Below, piece by piece: positions 22,190 to 35,800 of a DNA stretch of 64,000 bases. The translations under genes and the position numbers were made by a program. Each line of letters begins with the position of its first letter. The first letter of the stretch is position 1. The DNA comes from Loxodes magnus. Taxonomy: Eukaryota > Ciliophora > Karyorelictea > Loxodida > Loxodidae. The stretch lies in contig CAMPDV010000312.1 in the NCBI GenBank assembly GCA_946699065.1, positions 1 through 64,000 on the forward strand, given 5' to 3'. The notes beneath the pieces were generated by a model. It saw only the letters and a program-made list of their open reading frames with translations. It did no database searches and had not been told where the DNA came from.

Positions 22190-24400
22190 AATATGATCAG
22201 TTTCATCAAAGTCTTAGCCACATAAACAAATAATGCTATATCTAACGTTAATGTAGAGATTACTGAGTTCTTATTGAAAATTAAAAGAAAAATTTCTTAG
22301 TCTATAGATGGAAATAGTCTCTCTAATATAGTGTTTATTATATTTAGTGTAAGTATTTTCAGGAAATACACTTTAATTATTTTCTAGTTAGTCTATAATT
22401 ATTTTTGCTATTAGCATAAGTGTATTTCTAGAGAGACATTCCATTAAGAATTTATGTTTTATTTTTTATTCCGTGAGTTTATAAAAATCCATATTATTCT
22501 AAACATGTGACATGTCAAAATTATACAATACGATATATTTCTTTATATGTTTCTAGTATGGTAAATTAAATTTAGTGCATTTTTCTAATAAAAAAGCAGT
22601 GTCTGAGTTAGGATTTTCTTTGCTGTATTATATTAATTTTTAATAAAAGTGCATTAAATTTGGAGTTACCTTATGTGTAAAAGGAAGCCAGTTTAGATCA
22701 ATAAAGCATAAATCATTGAATGTGAATTCTTAAGATCTAAACACCTATCTTGAAATAAACCTTTACATTTTGCTATCTTGCTTTTTATTCCTTTAATTTC
22801 AGAAATAGTAGCTCACGGAGTAATATCACTTCCATATTAAACTTTGAGCAAAATAAAAGTTCTATAAAGAATTTTGAAGCTGAGAGGGGATACTAAAACA
22901 TATTTAGAAAGTATTACAGTAACTTTTTAAATAGCTACTCTGTGTTTGGTAGCTACTGCTGTACAATGTAATTTTAACTTTTATTTTATTCCTAACTAAT
23001 ATCCTAAATAGTTAACTTCATCTTTTTAAACAATTGAATTCCATTGAACTTTAGAGTAATAGAAGGTTATCTTTTTTTTCATTTATTTTTTTTCAAGAAT
23101 TCTATTACTTCACATTTATCTACATTAATTGTAAGTTTTACTCAATCAAAAACTGTAGATGTAGCTTATAATACTTTTTAGGCATTTTTCTAGGAAGAGG
23201 ACAATTGGATTAAGTCGTCAGCAAAGGCTCGTACTACGAAAGTTTTAGATAAGATTTGAAATCCTGATTTCTTCTGATTATCTTCTAAATATCTTATAAC
23301 AATATAATAGTATAAAATTGCAAGTACAGGTGCATGACTACTTCCTTATAATACTTCATTGTTATATTTAGTTGTTCTTGTAAGATATCCATAAATTATA
23401 AACTTCGCATCAACATTATCATAAAAAGATTCTAGTGCCAATATTAGGTCCAAAGGTAACCTAAGTCTTCTAAGATGGCCAAAAAGTAATTTTCTAGATA
23501 TGCTATCAAACATTTTTTCTACATCTATTAAAGTAGCAATTAATTACTTTTTATGAGATCATCTACGATGCAAGTCTATAATTTACTAAATTGTTCAAAT
23601 TTGCTAAATAGTGGAGCGTTTACGAATAAATCCAAATTAGGCTGGATGCAAAATGTTTCGTTCATAAATATAATGTTAAAATCTTTATGTTAGTGCTTTA
23701 TCATAAATTTTAAGTAGACAGTTCAATAAAGTGATAGGTCGTCAATTATATCAATTAATTTTGTTTCCCTTTTTAAAAATCGGAAGAATGCTTATTTTTT
23801 TCATTGCATTAGGTATTTTAAATGTTCTAAGCATGTTATTAATGAAACTTGTAATAATTTAATGCAAATCCTAATCTCCATATTTAATAAGCTCAGCTTT
23901 AGGCCTCATTACCTGTAGCTTTATTATTTGCAAGCTAAGATATAATTTTTTTAATTTCAAATCACGTAAAAAGAGGTATATTTTATAAATGACTTAATTC
24001 CTAATTTAAGATAAAAGATTTATTTCTAAATATTCCATCTATTTTTTTATTTGAGAAGTTAAAATCTATCTTACTTATTTTAGAATGTTTATCAAAAACG
24101 TTAGTTTCCCAATTTTCAAATTGCTGTTATTAGTTAAAGTTAAAATTCATCTAATTACGAAATTTAAGGTTTATTAGATTCTTAGCTTGTTTAAACATTA
24201 TTTAAGCCTTATTTTTTAGATCTTTATGTTTTTCCTTAGCTTTTTATCTTTTTCATTTCCAAAATTTGTGAAGATAATGCTTAAAAGATTAAATTTTAAG
24301 CTAGTAAAATTTAGTAACTTCTTTTTTATGCCGTCCATACAAAGCTAATGGGTTCTAATATGCAAAATTATACTTTTTGCTTGAACAAAAAACGTAGCAA
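22190..24400 (-). pseudogene. LINE A reverse transcriptase and C-terminal zinc knuckle
   Basis: Read with the reassigned code. Before the RT fingers: I-S-Q-L-A-N-N-K-A-T-G-N-E (about 23,940). After a frame change at about 23,905: P-K-A-E-L-I-K-Y-G, then F-K-K-G-N, then Y-N-W-R-P-I-T-L-L-N with TGA as the W of N-W-R-P-I (23,742-23,744). Next Q-F-G-F-I-R-K-R-S-T, A-T-L-I-D-V-E-K-M-F-D-S-I, V-L-Q-G-S-S-H-A-P, and the catalytic F-A-D-D-L (DD at 23,214-23,219). Then F-D-W-V-K-L-T-I-N with TGA as W, and, past another frame change, Y-L-G-Y-Q-L-G-I-K. The C-terminus carries C-L-C-x7-H-x4-C. All key RT motifs survive; the unbroken core is about 280 codons. Confidence 0.88.
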
Positions 24401-24449
24401 AGTAACTTGGCAATTGATAATAGTTTTTTCTTTGATTTTAAGATACAAC

Positions 24450-25090
24450 CACAATCTAAGCATCATAACTAATAAGATCAAAGATGAATAGATACAAAAT
24501 GTCAACATCTTTTTAATAAAGTTACTAGAATTTATAAAATTATCAAAAAAATAGTTTAATAAAAGTTTCTCGTGTTCAGATTCTATAAGTTAAAAATTTT
24601 AAAGAGTAATCGTTATTTTTAATCTTATTCACTTCTTTTTAAATTATAATTAAATATAATACTTAGTAGAAAATTATCAATAAAACAACCCCAATCTTGG
24701 ATAAATTTATAGTCAACGAAATCATGAGAATTTAAATGTTAAGTTGCAATAAGAAGTCAATACAATAGCAATAATATTTGCTCTTTAAAAAAATGTGTTG
24801 GACTCAATATCATTAAAATCTATTAATTCATTTGCTTCTATAAAGTCTTGTAATCTTTAAGTATAAATATTGATTTGTGATGACTTATTACCATAGTAAG
24901 GAAGTAAAGCATAAAAGTCGTCAAAAAATATAATAGGGTTCGTTCGAATTTTTTTTTTTAATTAAGGAATTCATATGCAATGTCATTAAAAATCTTAATT
25001 ATTGATTTGTAGGCAAAAAACATAATGCCATTATAAAATTTCAAACTATTACGCTTAAAATAGTCCAGGAAGATTTGAAAATCAATTATT
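24450..25090 (-). pseudogene. LINE A endonuclease (APE-type) remnant
   Basis: The frame around 24,935-24,790 reads N-P-I-I-F-F-D-D-F-Y-A, then N-K-S-S-Q-I-N-I-Y-T-Q-R-L-Q-D-F-I and N-E-L-I-D-F-N. This matches the I-I-x-G-D-F-N-A ... N-x-x-G-x-x-L-x-x-F-I ... L-x-x-x-N block of LINE AP-endonucleases. The catalytic G-D-F-N is altered to D-D-F-Y, so activity is unlikely. The upstream half of the domain is absent or unrecognisable. Confidence 0.6.
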
Positions 25091-25117
25091 TTCAACAAAA
25101 ACAAAATTAATTTTTAA

Positions 25118-26875
25118 CTAATGACCCACTATACTCATAATGCTAAAGATACCTCTCAAGACGTTCCATAGTCTCACCGTTTTATCATAACTTCCCGATA
25201 CGATGAACTCTGAATCACTGGATATAGCCACAGATAATACAGAATTAGTGTGACCACTCATGGTCTTACAGGTACCTGTCTTGACGTCCCATAGTATCAC
25301 CGTCTTATCTCCACTTCCCGATACGATGAACTCTGAATCACAGGATATAGCCACAGATAATACATAACTAGTGTGACCACTCATGGTCTTACAGGTACCT
25401 GTCTTGACGTCCCATAGTCTCACCGTATTATCTAAACTTCCCGATACGATGAACTCTGAATCACTGGATATAGCCACAGCATTTACACAACTAGTGTGAC
25501 CATTCATGGTCTTACAGGTACCTGTCTTGACGTCCCATAGTCTCACCGTCTTATCTCCACTTCCCGATACGATGAACTCTGAATCACTGGATATAGCCAC
25601 AGATCATACACAACTAGTTTGACCACTCATGGTCTTACAGGTACCTGTCTTGACGTCCCATAGTCTCACCGTCTTATCTCCACTTCCCGATACGATGAAC
25701 TCTGAATCACTGGATATAGCCACAGATAATACATAACTAGTTTGACCACTCATGGTCTTACAGGTACCTGTCTTGACGTCCCATAGTCTCACCGTATTAT
25801 CATAACTTCCCGATACGATGAACTCTGAATCACTGGATATTGCCACAGCATATGCATTACTAGTGTGACCACTCATGGTCTTACAGGTACCTGTCTTGAC
25901 GTCCCATAGTATCACCGTATTATCTCCACTTCCCGATACGATGAACTCTGAATCACTGGATATAGCCACAGCATTTACACAACTAGTGTGACCATTCATG
26001 GTCTTACAAGTACCTGTCTTGACGTCCCATAGTCTCACCGTATTATCATAACTTCCCGATACGATGAACTCTGAATCACTGGATATAGCCACAGCATATA
26101 CATAACTAGTGTGACCACTCATGGTCTTACAGGTACCTGTCTTGACGTCCCATAGTCTCACCGTCTTATCTCCACTTCCCGATACGATGAACTCTGAATC
26201 ACAGGATATAGCCAAAGCATTTACACAACTAGTGTGAACACTCCTGATCTTACAGATATCTGTCTTGACGTCCCATGGTATCACCGTCTTATCTCCACTT
26301 CCCGATACGATGAACTCTGAATCACTGGATATAGCCACAGCATATACATAACTAGTTTGACCACTCATGGTCTTACAGGTACCTGTCTTGACGTCCCATA
26401 GTCTCACCGTATTATCATAACTTCCCGATACGATGAACTCTGAATCACTGGATATTGCCACAGCATATGCATTACTAGTGTGACCACTCATGGTCTTACA
26501 GGTACCTGTCTTGACGTCCCATAGTATCACCGTATTATCTCCACTTCCCGATACGATGAACTCTGAATGACTGGATATAGCCACAGCATTTACACAACTA
26601 GTGTGACCATTCATGGTCTTACAAGTACCTGTCTTGACGTCCCATAGTCTCACCGTATTATCATAACTTCCCGATACGATGAACTCTGAATCACTGGATA
26701 TAGCCACAGATAATACAGAATTAGTGTGACCACTCATGGTCTTACAGGTACCTGTCTTGACGTCCCATAGTCTCACCGTATTATCATTACTTCCCGATAC
26801 GATGAACTCTGAATCACAGGATATAGCCAAAGCATTTACACAACTAGTGTGACCATTCATGGTCTTACAGATACC
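25118..26875 (-). pseudogene. WD40 array, 3' segment ending in a cut blade
   Basis: Fourteen blades in a frame shifted from segment 3 by a 1-bp loss in the unit at about 26,876 (GATACCGGCTTGACATCCC instead of GATACCTGTCTTGACGTCCC). The last unit diverges after R-L-W-N to V-L-R-G-I-F-S-I-M-S-I-V-G-H and stops where LINE A begins. W-N followed by I-F-S ... G-H recalls blade 5 of the RING-WD40 gene (W-N-Y-K-T ... K-I-F-S-G-H), so this was probably the C-terminal end of a similar gene, cut off by the LINE. Confidence 0.6.
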
Positions 26876-26876
26876 G

Positions 26877-29800
26877 GCTTGACATCCCATAGTCTCACCG
26901 TTTTATCTCCACTTCCCGATACGATGAACTCTGAATTACTGGATATAGCCACAGATAATACATAACTAGTGTGACCACTCATGGTCTTACAGGTACCTGT
27001 CTTGACGTCCCATAGTATCACCGTATTATCTCCACTTCCCGATACGATGAACTCTGAATCACTGGATATAGCCACAGATAATACATAACTAGTGTGACCA
27101 CTCATGGTCTTACAGGTACCTGTCTTGACGTCCCATAGTATCACCGTATTATCTCCACTTCCCGATACGATGAACTCTGAATCACTGGATATAGCCACAG
27201 ATAATACATAACTAGTGTGACCACTCATGGTCTTACAGGTACCTGTCTTGAAGTCCCATAGTCTCACCGTCTTATCTCCACTTCCCGATACGATGAACTC
27301 TGAATCACTGGATATAGCCACAGCATATACATAACTAGTGTGACCACTCATGGTCTTACAGGTACCTGTCTTGACGTCCCATAGTCTCACCGTCTTATCT
27401 GCACTTCCCGATACGATGAACTCTGAATCACTGGATATAGCCACAGCTGATACATAATCTGTGTGACCACTCATGGTCTTACAGGTACCTGTCTTGACGT
27501 CCCATAGTCTCACCGTATAATCTGCACTTCCCGATACGATGAACTCTGAATCACTGGATATAGCCACAGATCATACATAACTAGGTTGACCACTCATGGT
27601 CTTACAGGTACCTGTCTTGACGTCCCATAGTCTCACCGTATTATCTGCACTTCCCGATACGATGAACTCTGAATCACAGGATATAGCCACAGATAATACA
27701 GAATTAGTGTGACCACTCATGGTCTTACAGGTACCTGTCTTGACGTCCCATGGTATCACCGTCTTATCTCCACTTCCCGATACGATGAACTCTGAATCAC
27801 TGGATATAGCCACAGCATATACATAATGTGTGTTACCACTCATGGTCTTACAGGTACCTGTCTTGACGTACAATAGTCTCACCGTATTATCATAACTTCC
27901 CGATACGATGAACTCTGAATCACTGGATATAGCCACAGATCATACATAACTAGGTTGACCACTCATGGTCTTACAGGTACCTGTCTTGACGTCCCATAGT
28001 CTCACCGTCTTATCTGCACTTCCCGATACGATGAACTCTGAATCACTGGATATAGCCACAGATCATACATAACTAGGTTGACCACTCATGGTCTTACAGG
28101 TACCTGTCTTGACGTCCCATAGTCTCACCGTATTATCTCCCCTTCCCGATACGATGAACTCTGAATCACTGGATATAGCCACAGATAATACATAACTAGT
28201 GTGACCACTCATGGTCTTACAGGTACCTGTCTTGACGTCCCATAGTATCACCGTATTATCTCCACTTCCCGATACGATGAACTCTGAATCACTGGATATA
28301 GCCACAGATAATACATAACTAGTGTGACCACTCATGGTCTTACAGGTACCTGTCTTGAAGTCCCATAGTCTCACCGTCTTATCTCCACTTCCCGATACGA
28401 TGAACTCTGAATCACTGGATATAGCCACAGCATATACATAACTAGTGTGACCACTCATGGTCTTACAGGTACCTGTCTTGACGTCCCATAGTCTCACCGT
28501 CTTATCTCCACTTCCCGATACGATGAACTCTGAATCACTGGATATAGCCACAGATCATACATAACTAGGTTGACCACTCATGGTCTTACAGGTACCTGTC
28601 TTGACGTCCCATAGTCTCACCGTATTATCATTACTTCCCGATACGATGAACTCTGAATCACTGGATATAGCCACAGATCATACATAACTAGGTTGACCAC
28701 TCATGGTCTTACAGGTACCTGTCTTGACGTCCCATAGTCTCACCGTATTATCATAACTTCCCGATACGATGAACTCTGAATCACTGGATATTGCCACAGC
28801 ATATGCATTACTAGTGTGACCACTCATGGTCTTACAGGTACCTGTCTTGACGTCCCATAGTATCACCTTATTATCTCCACTTCCCGATACGATGAACTCT
28901 GAATCACTGGATATAGCCACAGATAATACAGAATTAGTGTGACCACTCATGGTCTTACAGGTACCTGTCTTGACGTACAATAGTCTCACCGTATTATCAT
29001 AACTTCCCGATACGATGAACTCTGAATCACTGGATATAGCCACAGCATTTACACAACTAGTGTGACCATTCATGGTCTTACAGGTACCTGTCTTGACGTC
29101 CCATAGTCTCACCGTCTTATCTCCACTTCCCGATACGATGAACTCTGAATCACTGGATATAGCCACAGATCATACACAACTAGTTTGACCACTCATGGTC
29201 TTACAGGTACCTGTCTTGACGTCCCATAGTCTCACCGTATTATCATTACTTCCCGATACGATGAACTCTGAATCACTGGATATAGCCACAGATCATACAT
29301 AACTAGGTTGACCACTCATGGTCTTACAGGTACCTGTCTTGACGTCCCATAGTCTCACCGTATTATCATAACTTCCCGATACGATGAACTCTGAATCACT
29401 GGATATTGCCACAGCATATGCATTACTAGTGTGACCACTCATGGTCTTACAGGTACCTGTCTTGACGTCCCATAGTATCACCGTATTATCTCCACTTCCC
29501 GATACGATGAACTCTGAATGACTGGATATAGCCACAGCATTTACACAACTAGTGTGACCATTCATGGTCTTACAAGTACCTGTCTTGACGTCCCATAGTC
29601 TCACCGTATTATCATAACTTCCCGATACGATGAACTCTGAATCACTGGATATAGCCACAGATAATACAGAATTAGTGTGACCACTCATGGTCTTACAGGT
29701 ACCTGTCTTGACGTCCCATAGTCTCACCGTATTATCTGCACTTCCCGATACGATGAACTCTGAATCACAGGATATAGCCAAAGCATTTACACAACTAGTG

Positions 29801-32800
29801 TGAACACTCCTGATCTTACAGATACCTGTCTTGACGTCCCATAGTCTCACCGTATTATCATAACTTCCCGATACGATGAACTCTGAATCACTGGATATTG
29901 CCACAGCATATACAGAACTAGTGTGACCACTCATGGTCTTACATGTACCTGTCTTGACGTCCCATGGTATCACCGTCTTATCTCCACTTCCCGATACGAT
30001 GAACTCTGAATCACTGGATATAGCCACAGATAATACAGAATTAGTGTGACCACTCATGGTCTTACAGGTACCTGTCTTGACGTCCCATAGTCTCACCGTA
30101 TTATCATAACTTCCCGATACGATGAACTCTGAATCACTGGATATAGCCACAGCTGATACATAATCTGTGTGACCACTCATGGTCTTACAGGTACCTGTCT
30201 TGACGTCCCATAGTCTCACCGTATAATCTGCACTTCCCGATACGATGAACTCTGAATCACTGGATATAGCCACAGATCATACATAACTAGGTTGACCACT
30301 CATGGTCTTACAGGTACCTGTCTTGACGTCCCATAGTCTCACCGTATTATCATAACTTCCCGATACGATGAACTCTGAATCACTGGATATAGCCACAGAT
30401 AATACAGAATTAGTGTGACCACTCATGGTCTTACAGGTACCTGTCTTGACGTCCCATGGTATCACCGTCTTATCTCCACTTCCCGATACGATGAACTCTG
30501 AATCACTGGATATAGCCACAGCATATACAGAACTAGTGTGACCACTCATGGTCTTACATGTAGCTGTCTTGACGTCCCATAGTCTCACCGTCTAATCATT
30601 ACTTCCCGATACGATGAACTCTGAATCACTGGATATAGCCACAGCATATACATAACTAGTGTGACCACTCATGGTCTTACAGGTACCTGTCTTGACGTCC
30701 CATAGTCTCACCGTATTATCATAACTTCCCGATACGATGAACTCTGAATCACTGGATATAGCCACAGCATATACATAACTAGTGTGACCACTCATGGTCT
30801 TACATGTACCTGTCTTGACGTCCCATAGTCTCACCGTATTATCATAACTTCCCGATACGATGAACTCTGAATCACTGGATATAGCCACAGATAATACAGA
30901 ATTAGTGTGACCACTCATGGTCTTACAGGTACCTGTCTTGACGTCCCATAGTCTCACCGTCTTATCTCCACTTCCCGATACGATGAACTCTGAATCACTG
31001 GATATAGCCACAGATAATACACAACTAGTGTGACCACTCATGGTCTTACAGGTACCTGTCTTGACGTACAATAGTCTCACCGTATTATCATAACTTCCCG
31101 ATACGATGAACTCTGAATCACTGGATATAGCCACAGATAATACAGAATTAGTGTGACCACTCATGATCTTACAGATACCTGTCTTGACGTCCCATAGTAT
31201 CACCTTATTATCTCCACTTCCCGATACGATGAACTCTGAATCACTGGATATAGCCACAGATAATACATAACTAGTGTGACCACTCATGGTCTTACAGGTA
31301 CCTGTCTTGACGTCCCATAGTCTCACCGTATTATCATAACTTCCCGATACGATGAACTCTGAATCACTGGATATAGCCACAGATAATACAGAATTAGTGT
31401 GACCACTCATGGTCTTACAGGTACCTGTCTTGACGTCCCATAATCTCACCGTCTAATCTGCACTTCCCGATACGATGAACACTGAATCACTGGATATAGC
31501 CACAGATATTTTTGAAGCTGTGTGACCACTCATGGTCTTACAGGTACCTGTCTTGACGTCCCATAGTCTCACCGTCTTATCTGCACTTCCCGATACGATG
31601 AACTCTGAATCACTGGATATAGCCACAGATCATACATAACTAGGTTGACCACTCATGGTCTTACAGGTACCTGTCTTGACGTCCCATAGTCTCACCGTAT
31701 TATCATTACTTCCCGATACGATGAACTCTGAATCACTGGATATAGCCACAGATCATACATAACTAGGTTGACCACTCATGGTCTTACAGGTACCTGTCTT
31801 GACGTCCCATAGTCTCACCGTCTTATCTGCACTTCCCGATACGATGAACTCTGAATCACTGGATATAGCCACAGATCATACATAACTAGGTTGACCACTC
31901 ATGGTCTTACAGGTACCTGTCTTGACGTCCCATAGTCTCACCGTATTATCATTACTTCCCGATACGATGAACTCTGAATCACTGGATATAGCCACAGATC
32001 ATACATAACTAGGTTGACCACTCATGGTCTTACAGGTACCTGTCTTGACGTCCCATAGTCTCACCGTATTATCATAACTTCCCGATACGATGAACTCTGA
32101 ATCACTGGATATTGCCACAGCATATGCATTACTAGTGTGACCACTCATGGTCTTACAGGTACCTGTCTTGACGTCCCATAGTCTCACCGTCTTATCTCCA
32201 CTTCCCGATACGATGAACTCTGAATCACTGGATATAGCCACAGCATATACATAACTAGTGTGACCACTCATGGTCTTACAGGTACCTGTCTTGACGTCCC
32301 ATGGTATCACCGTCTTATCTCCACTTCCCGATACGATGAACTCTGAATCACTGGATATAGCCACAGCATTTACACAACTAGTGTGACCATTCATGGTCTT
32401 ACAGGTACCTGTCTTGACGTCCCATAGTCTCACCGTCTTATCTCCACTTCCCGATACGATGAACTCTGAATCACTGGATATAGCCACAGATCATACACAA
32501 CTAGTTTGACCACTCATGGTCTTACAGGTACCTGTCTTGACGTCCCATAGTCTCACCGTATTATCATAACTTCCCGATACGATGAACTCTGAATCACTGG
32601 ATATAGCCACAGATAATACAGAATTAGTGTGACCACTCATGGTCTTACAGGTACCTGTCTTGACGTCCCATGGTATCACCGTCTTATCTCCACTTCCCGA
32701 TACGATGAACTCTGAATCACTGGATATAGCCACAGCATATACAGAACTAGTGTGACCACTCATGGTCTTACATGTAGCTGTCTTGACGTCCCATAGTCTC

Positions 32801-35800
32801 ACCGTCTAATCATTACTTCCCGATACGATGAACTCTGAATCACTGGATATAGCCACAGCATATACATAACTAGTGTGACCACTCATGGTCTTACAGGTAC
32901 CTGTCTTGACGTCCCATAGTCTCACCGTATTATCATAACTTCCCGATACGATGAACTCTGAATCACTGGATATAGCCACAGCATATACATAACTAGTGTG
33001 ACCACTCATGGTCTTACAGGTACCTGTCTTGACGTCCCATAGTCTCACCGTATTATCATAACTTCCCGATACGATGAACTCTGAATCACTGGATATAGCC
33101 ACAGCATATACATAACTAGTGTGACCACTCATGGTCTTACAGGTACCTGTCTTGACGTACCATAGTCTCACCGTATAATCATAACTTCCCGATACGATGA
33201 ACTCTGAATCACTGGATATAGCCACAGATAATACACAACTAGTGTGACCACTCATGGTCTTACAGGTACCTGTCTTGACGTACAATAGTCTCACCGTATT
33301 ATCATAACTTCCCGATACGATGAACTCTGAATCACTGGATATAGCCACAGATAATACAGAATTAGTGTGACCACACATGATCTTACAGATACCTGTCTTG
33401 ACGTCCCATAGTATCACCTTATTATCTCCACTTCCCGATACGATGAACTCTGAATCACTGGATATAGCCACAGCTGATACATAATCTGTGTGACCACTCA
33501 TGGTCTTACAGGTACCTGTCTTGACGTCCCATAGTCTCACCGTATAATCTGCACTTCCCGATACGATGAACTCTGAATCACTGGATATAGCCACAGATCA
33601 TACATAACTAGGTTGACCACTCATGGTCTTACAGGTACCTGTCTTGACGTCCCATAGTCTCACCGTATTATCATAACTTCCCGATACGATGAACTCTGAA
33701 TCACTGGATATAGCCACAGATAATACAGAATTAGTGTGACCACTCATGGTCTTACAGGTACCTGTCTTGACGTCCCATGGTATCACCGTCTTATCTCCAC
33801 TTCCCGATACGATGAACTCTGAATCACTGGATATAGCCACAGCATATACATAATGTGTGTTACCACTCATGGTCTTACAGGTACCTGTCTTGACGTCCCA
33901 TAGTCTCACCGTATTATCATAACTTCCCGATACGATGAACTCTGAATCACTGGATATAGCCACAGATAATACAGAATTAGTGTGACCACTCATGGTCTTA
34001 CAGGTACCTGTCTTGACGTCCCATAGTCTCACCGTCTAATCTGCACTTCCCGATACGATGAACACTGAATCACTGGATATAGCCACAGATATTTTTGAAG
34101 CTGTGTGACCACTCATGGTCTTACAGGTACCTGTCTTGACGTCCCATAGTCTCACCGTCTTATCTGCACTTCCCGATACGATGAACTCTGAATCACTGGA
34201 TATAGCCACAGATCATACATAACTAGGTTGACCACTCATGGTCTTACAGGTACCTGTCTTGACGTCCCATAGTCTCACCGTATTATCATTACTTCCCGAT
34301 ACGATGAACTCTGAATCACTGGATATAGCCACAGATCATACATAACTAGGTTGACCACTCATGGTCTTACAGGTACCTGTCTTGACGTCCCATAGTCTCA
34401 CCGTATTATCATAACTTCCCGATACGATGAACTCTGAATCACTGGATATTGCCACAGCATATGCATTACTAGTGTGACCATTCATGGTCTTACAGGTACC
34501 TGTCTTGACGTCCCATAGTCTCACCGTCTAATCTGCACTTCCCGATACGATGAACACTGAATCACTGGATATAGCCACAGATATTTTTGAAGCTGTGTGA
34601 CCACTCATGGTCTTACAGGTACCTGTCTTGACGTCCCATAGTCTCACCGTCTTATCTGCACTTCCCGATACGATGAACTCTGAATCACTGGATATAGCCA
34701 CAGATCATACACAACTAGTTTGACCACTCATGGTCTTACAGGTACCTGTCTTGACGTCCCATAGTCTCACCGTATTATCATTACTTCCCGATACGATGAA
34801 CTCTGAATCACAGGATATAGCCAAAGCATTTACACAACTAGTGTGAACACTCCTGATCTTACAGATACCTGTCTTGACGTCCCATAGTCTCACCGTTTTA
34901 TCTCCACTTCCCGATACGATGAACTCTGAATTACTGGATATAGCCACAGCATTTACACAACTAGTGTGACCACTCATGGTCTTACAGGTACCTGTCTTGA
35001 CGTCCCATAGTCTCACCGTATTATCATAACTTCCCGATACGATGAACTCTGAATCACTGGATATTGCCACAGCATATGCATTACTAGTGTGACCATTCAT
35101 GGTCTTACAGGTACCTGTCTTGACGTCCCATAGTCTCACCGTCTAATCTGCACTTCCCGATACGATGAACACTGAATCACTGGATATAGCCACAGATATT
35201 TTTGAAGCTGTGTGACCACTCATGGTCTTACAGGTACCTGTCTTGACGTCCCATAGTCTCACCGTCTTATCTGCACTTCCCGATACGATGAACTCTGAAT
35301 CACTGGATATAGCCACAGATCATACATAACTAGGTTGACCACTCATGGTCTTACAGGTACCTGTCTTGACGTCCCATAGTCTCACCGTATTATCTGCACT
35401 TCCCGATACGATGAACTCTGAATCACAGGATATAGCCAAAGCATTTACACAACTAGTGTGAACACTCCTGATCTTACAGATACCTGTCTTGACGTCCCAT
35501 AGTCTCACCGTTTTATCTCCACTTCCCGATACGATGAACTCTGAATTACTGGATATAGCCACAGCATTTACACAACTAGTGTGACCACTCATGGTCTTAC
35601 AGGTACCTGTCTTGACGTCCCATAGTCTCACCGTCTTATCTCCACTTCCCGATACGATGAACTCTGAATCACTGGATATAGCCACAGCATATACATAACT
35701 AGTGTGACCACTCATGGTCTTACAGGTACCTGTCTTGACGTCCCATAGTCTCACCGTATAATCATTACTTCCCGATACGATGAACTCTGAATCACTGGAT

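Larger units (their letters stand above)
21760..25117 (-). mobile_element. LINE A: degenerate non-LTR retrotransposon
   Basis: A minus-strand element with apurinic-type endonuclease remnant (about 25,090-24,450), reverse transcriptase (about 24,000-22,700) and a terminal zinc knuckle (about 22,240-22,190). Its 5' end abuts the last, cut blade of the WD40 array at 25,118-25,140. Its 3' end is marked by a TTAA run next to LINE B. The N-terminal endonuclease is incomplete, so the copy is 5' truncated or was inserted with loss. Frame changes near 24,400, 23,905 and 23,060 show that it is decayed. Confidence 0.85.
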
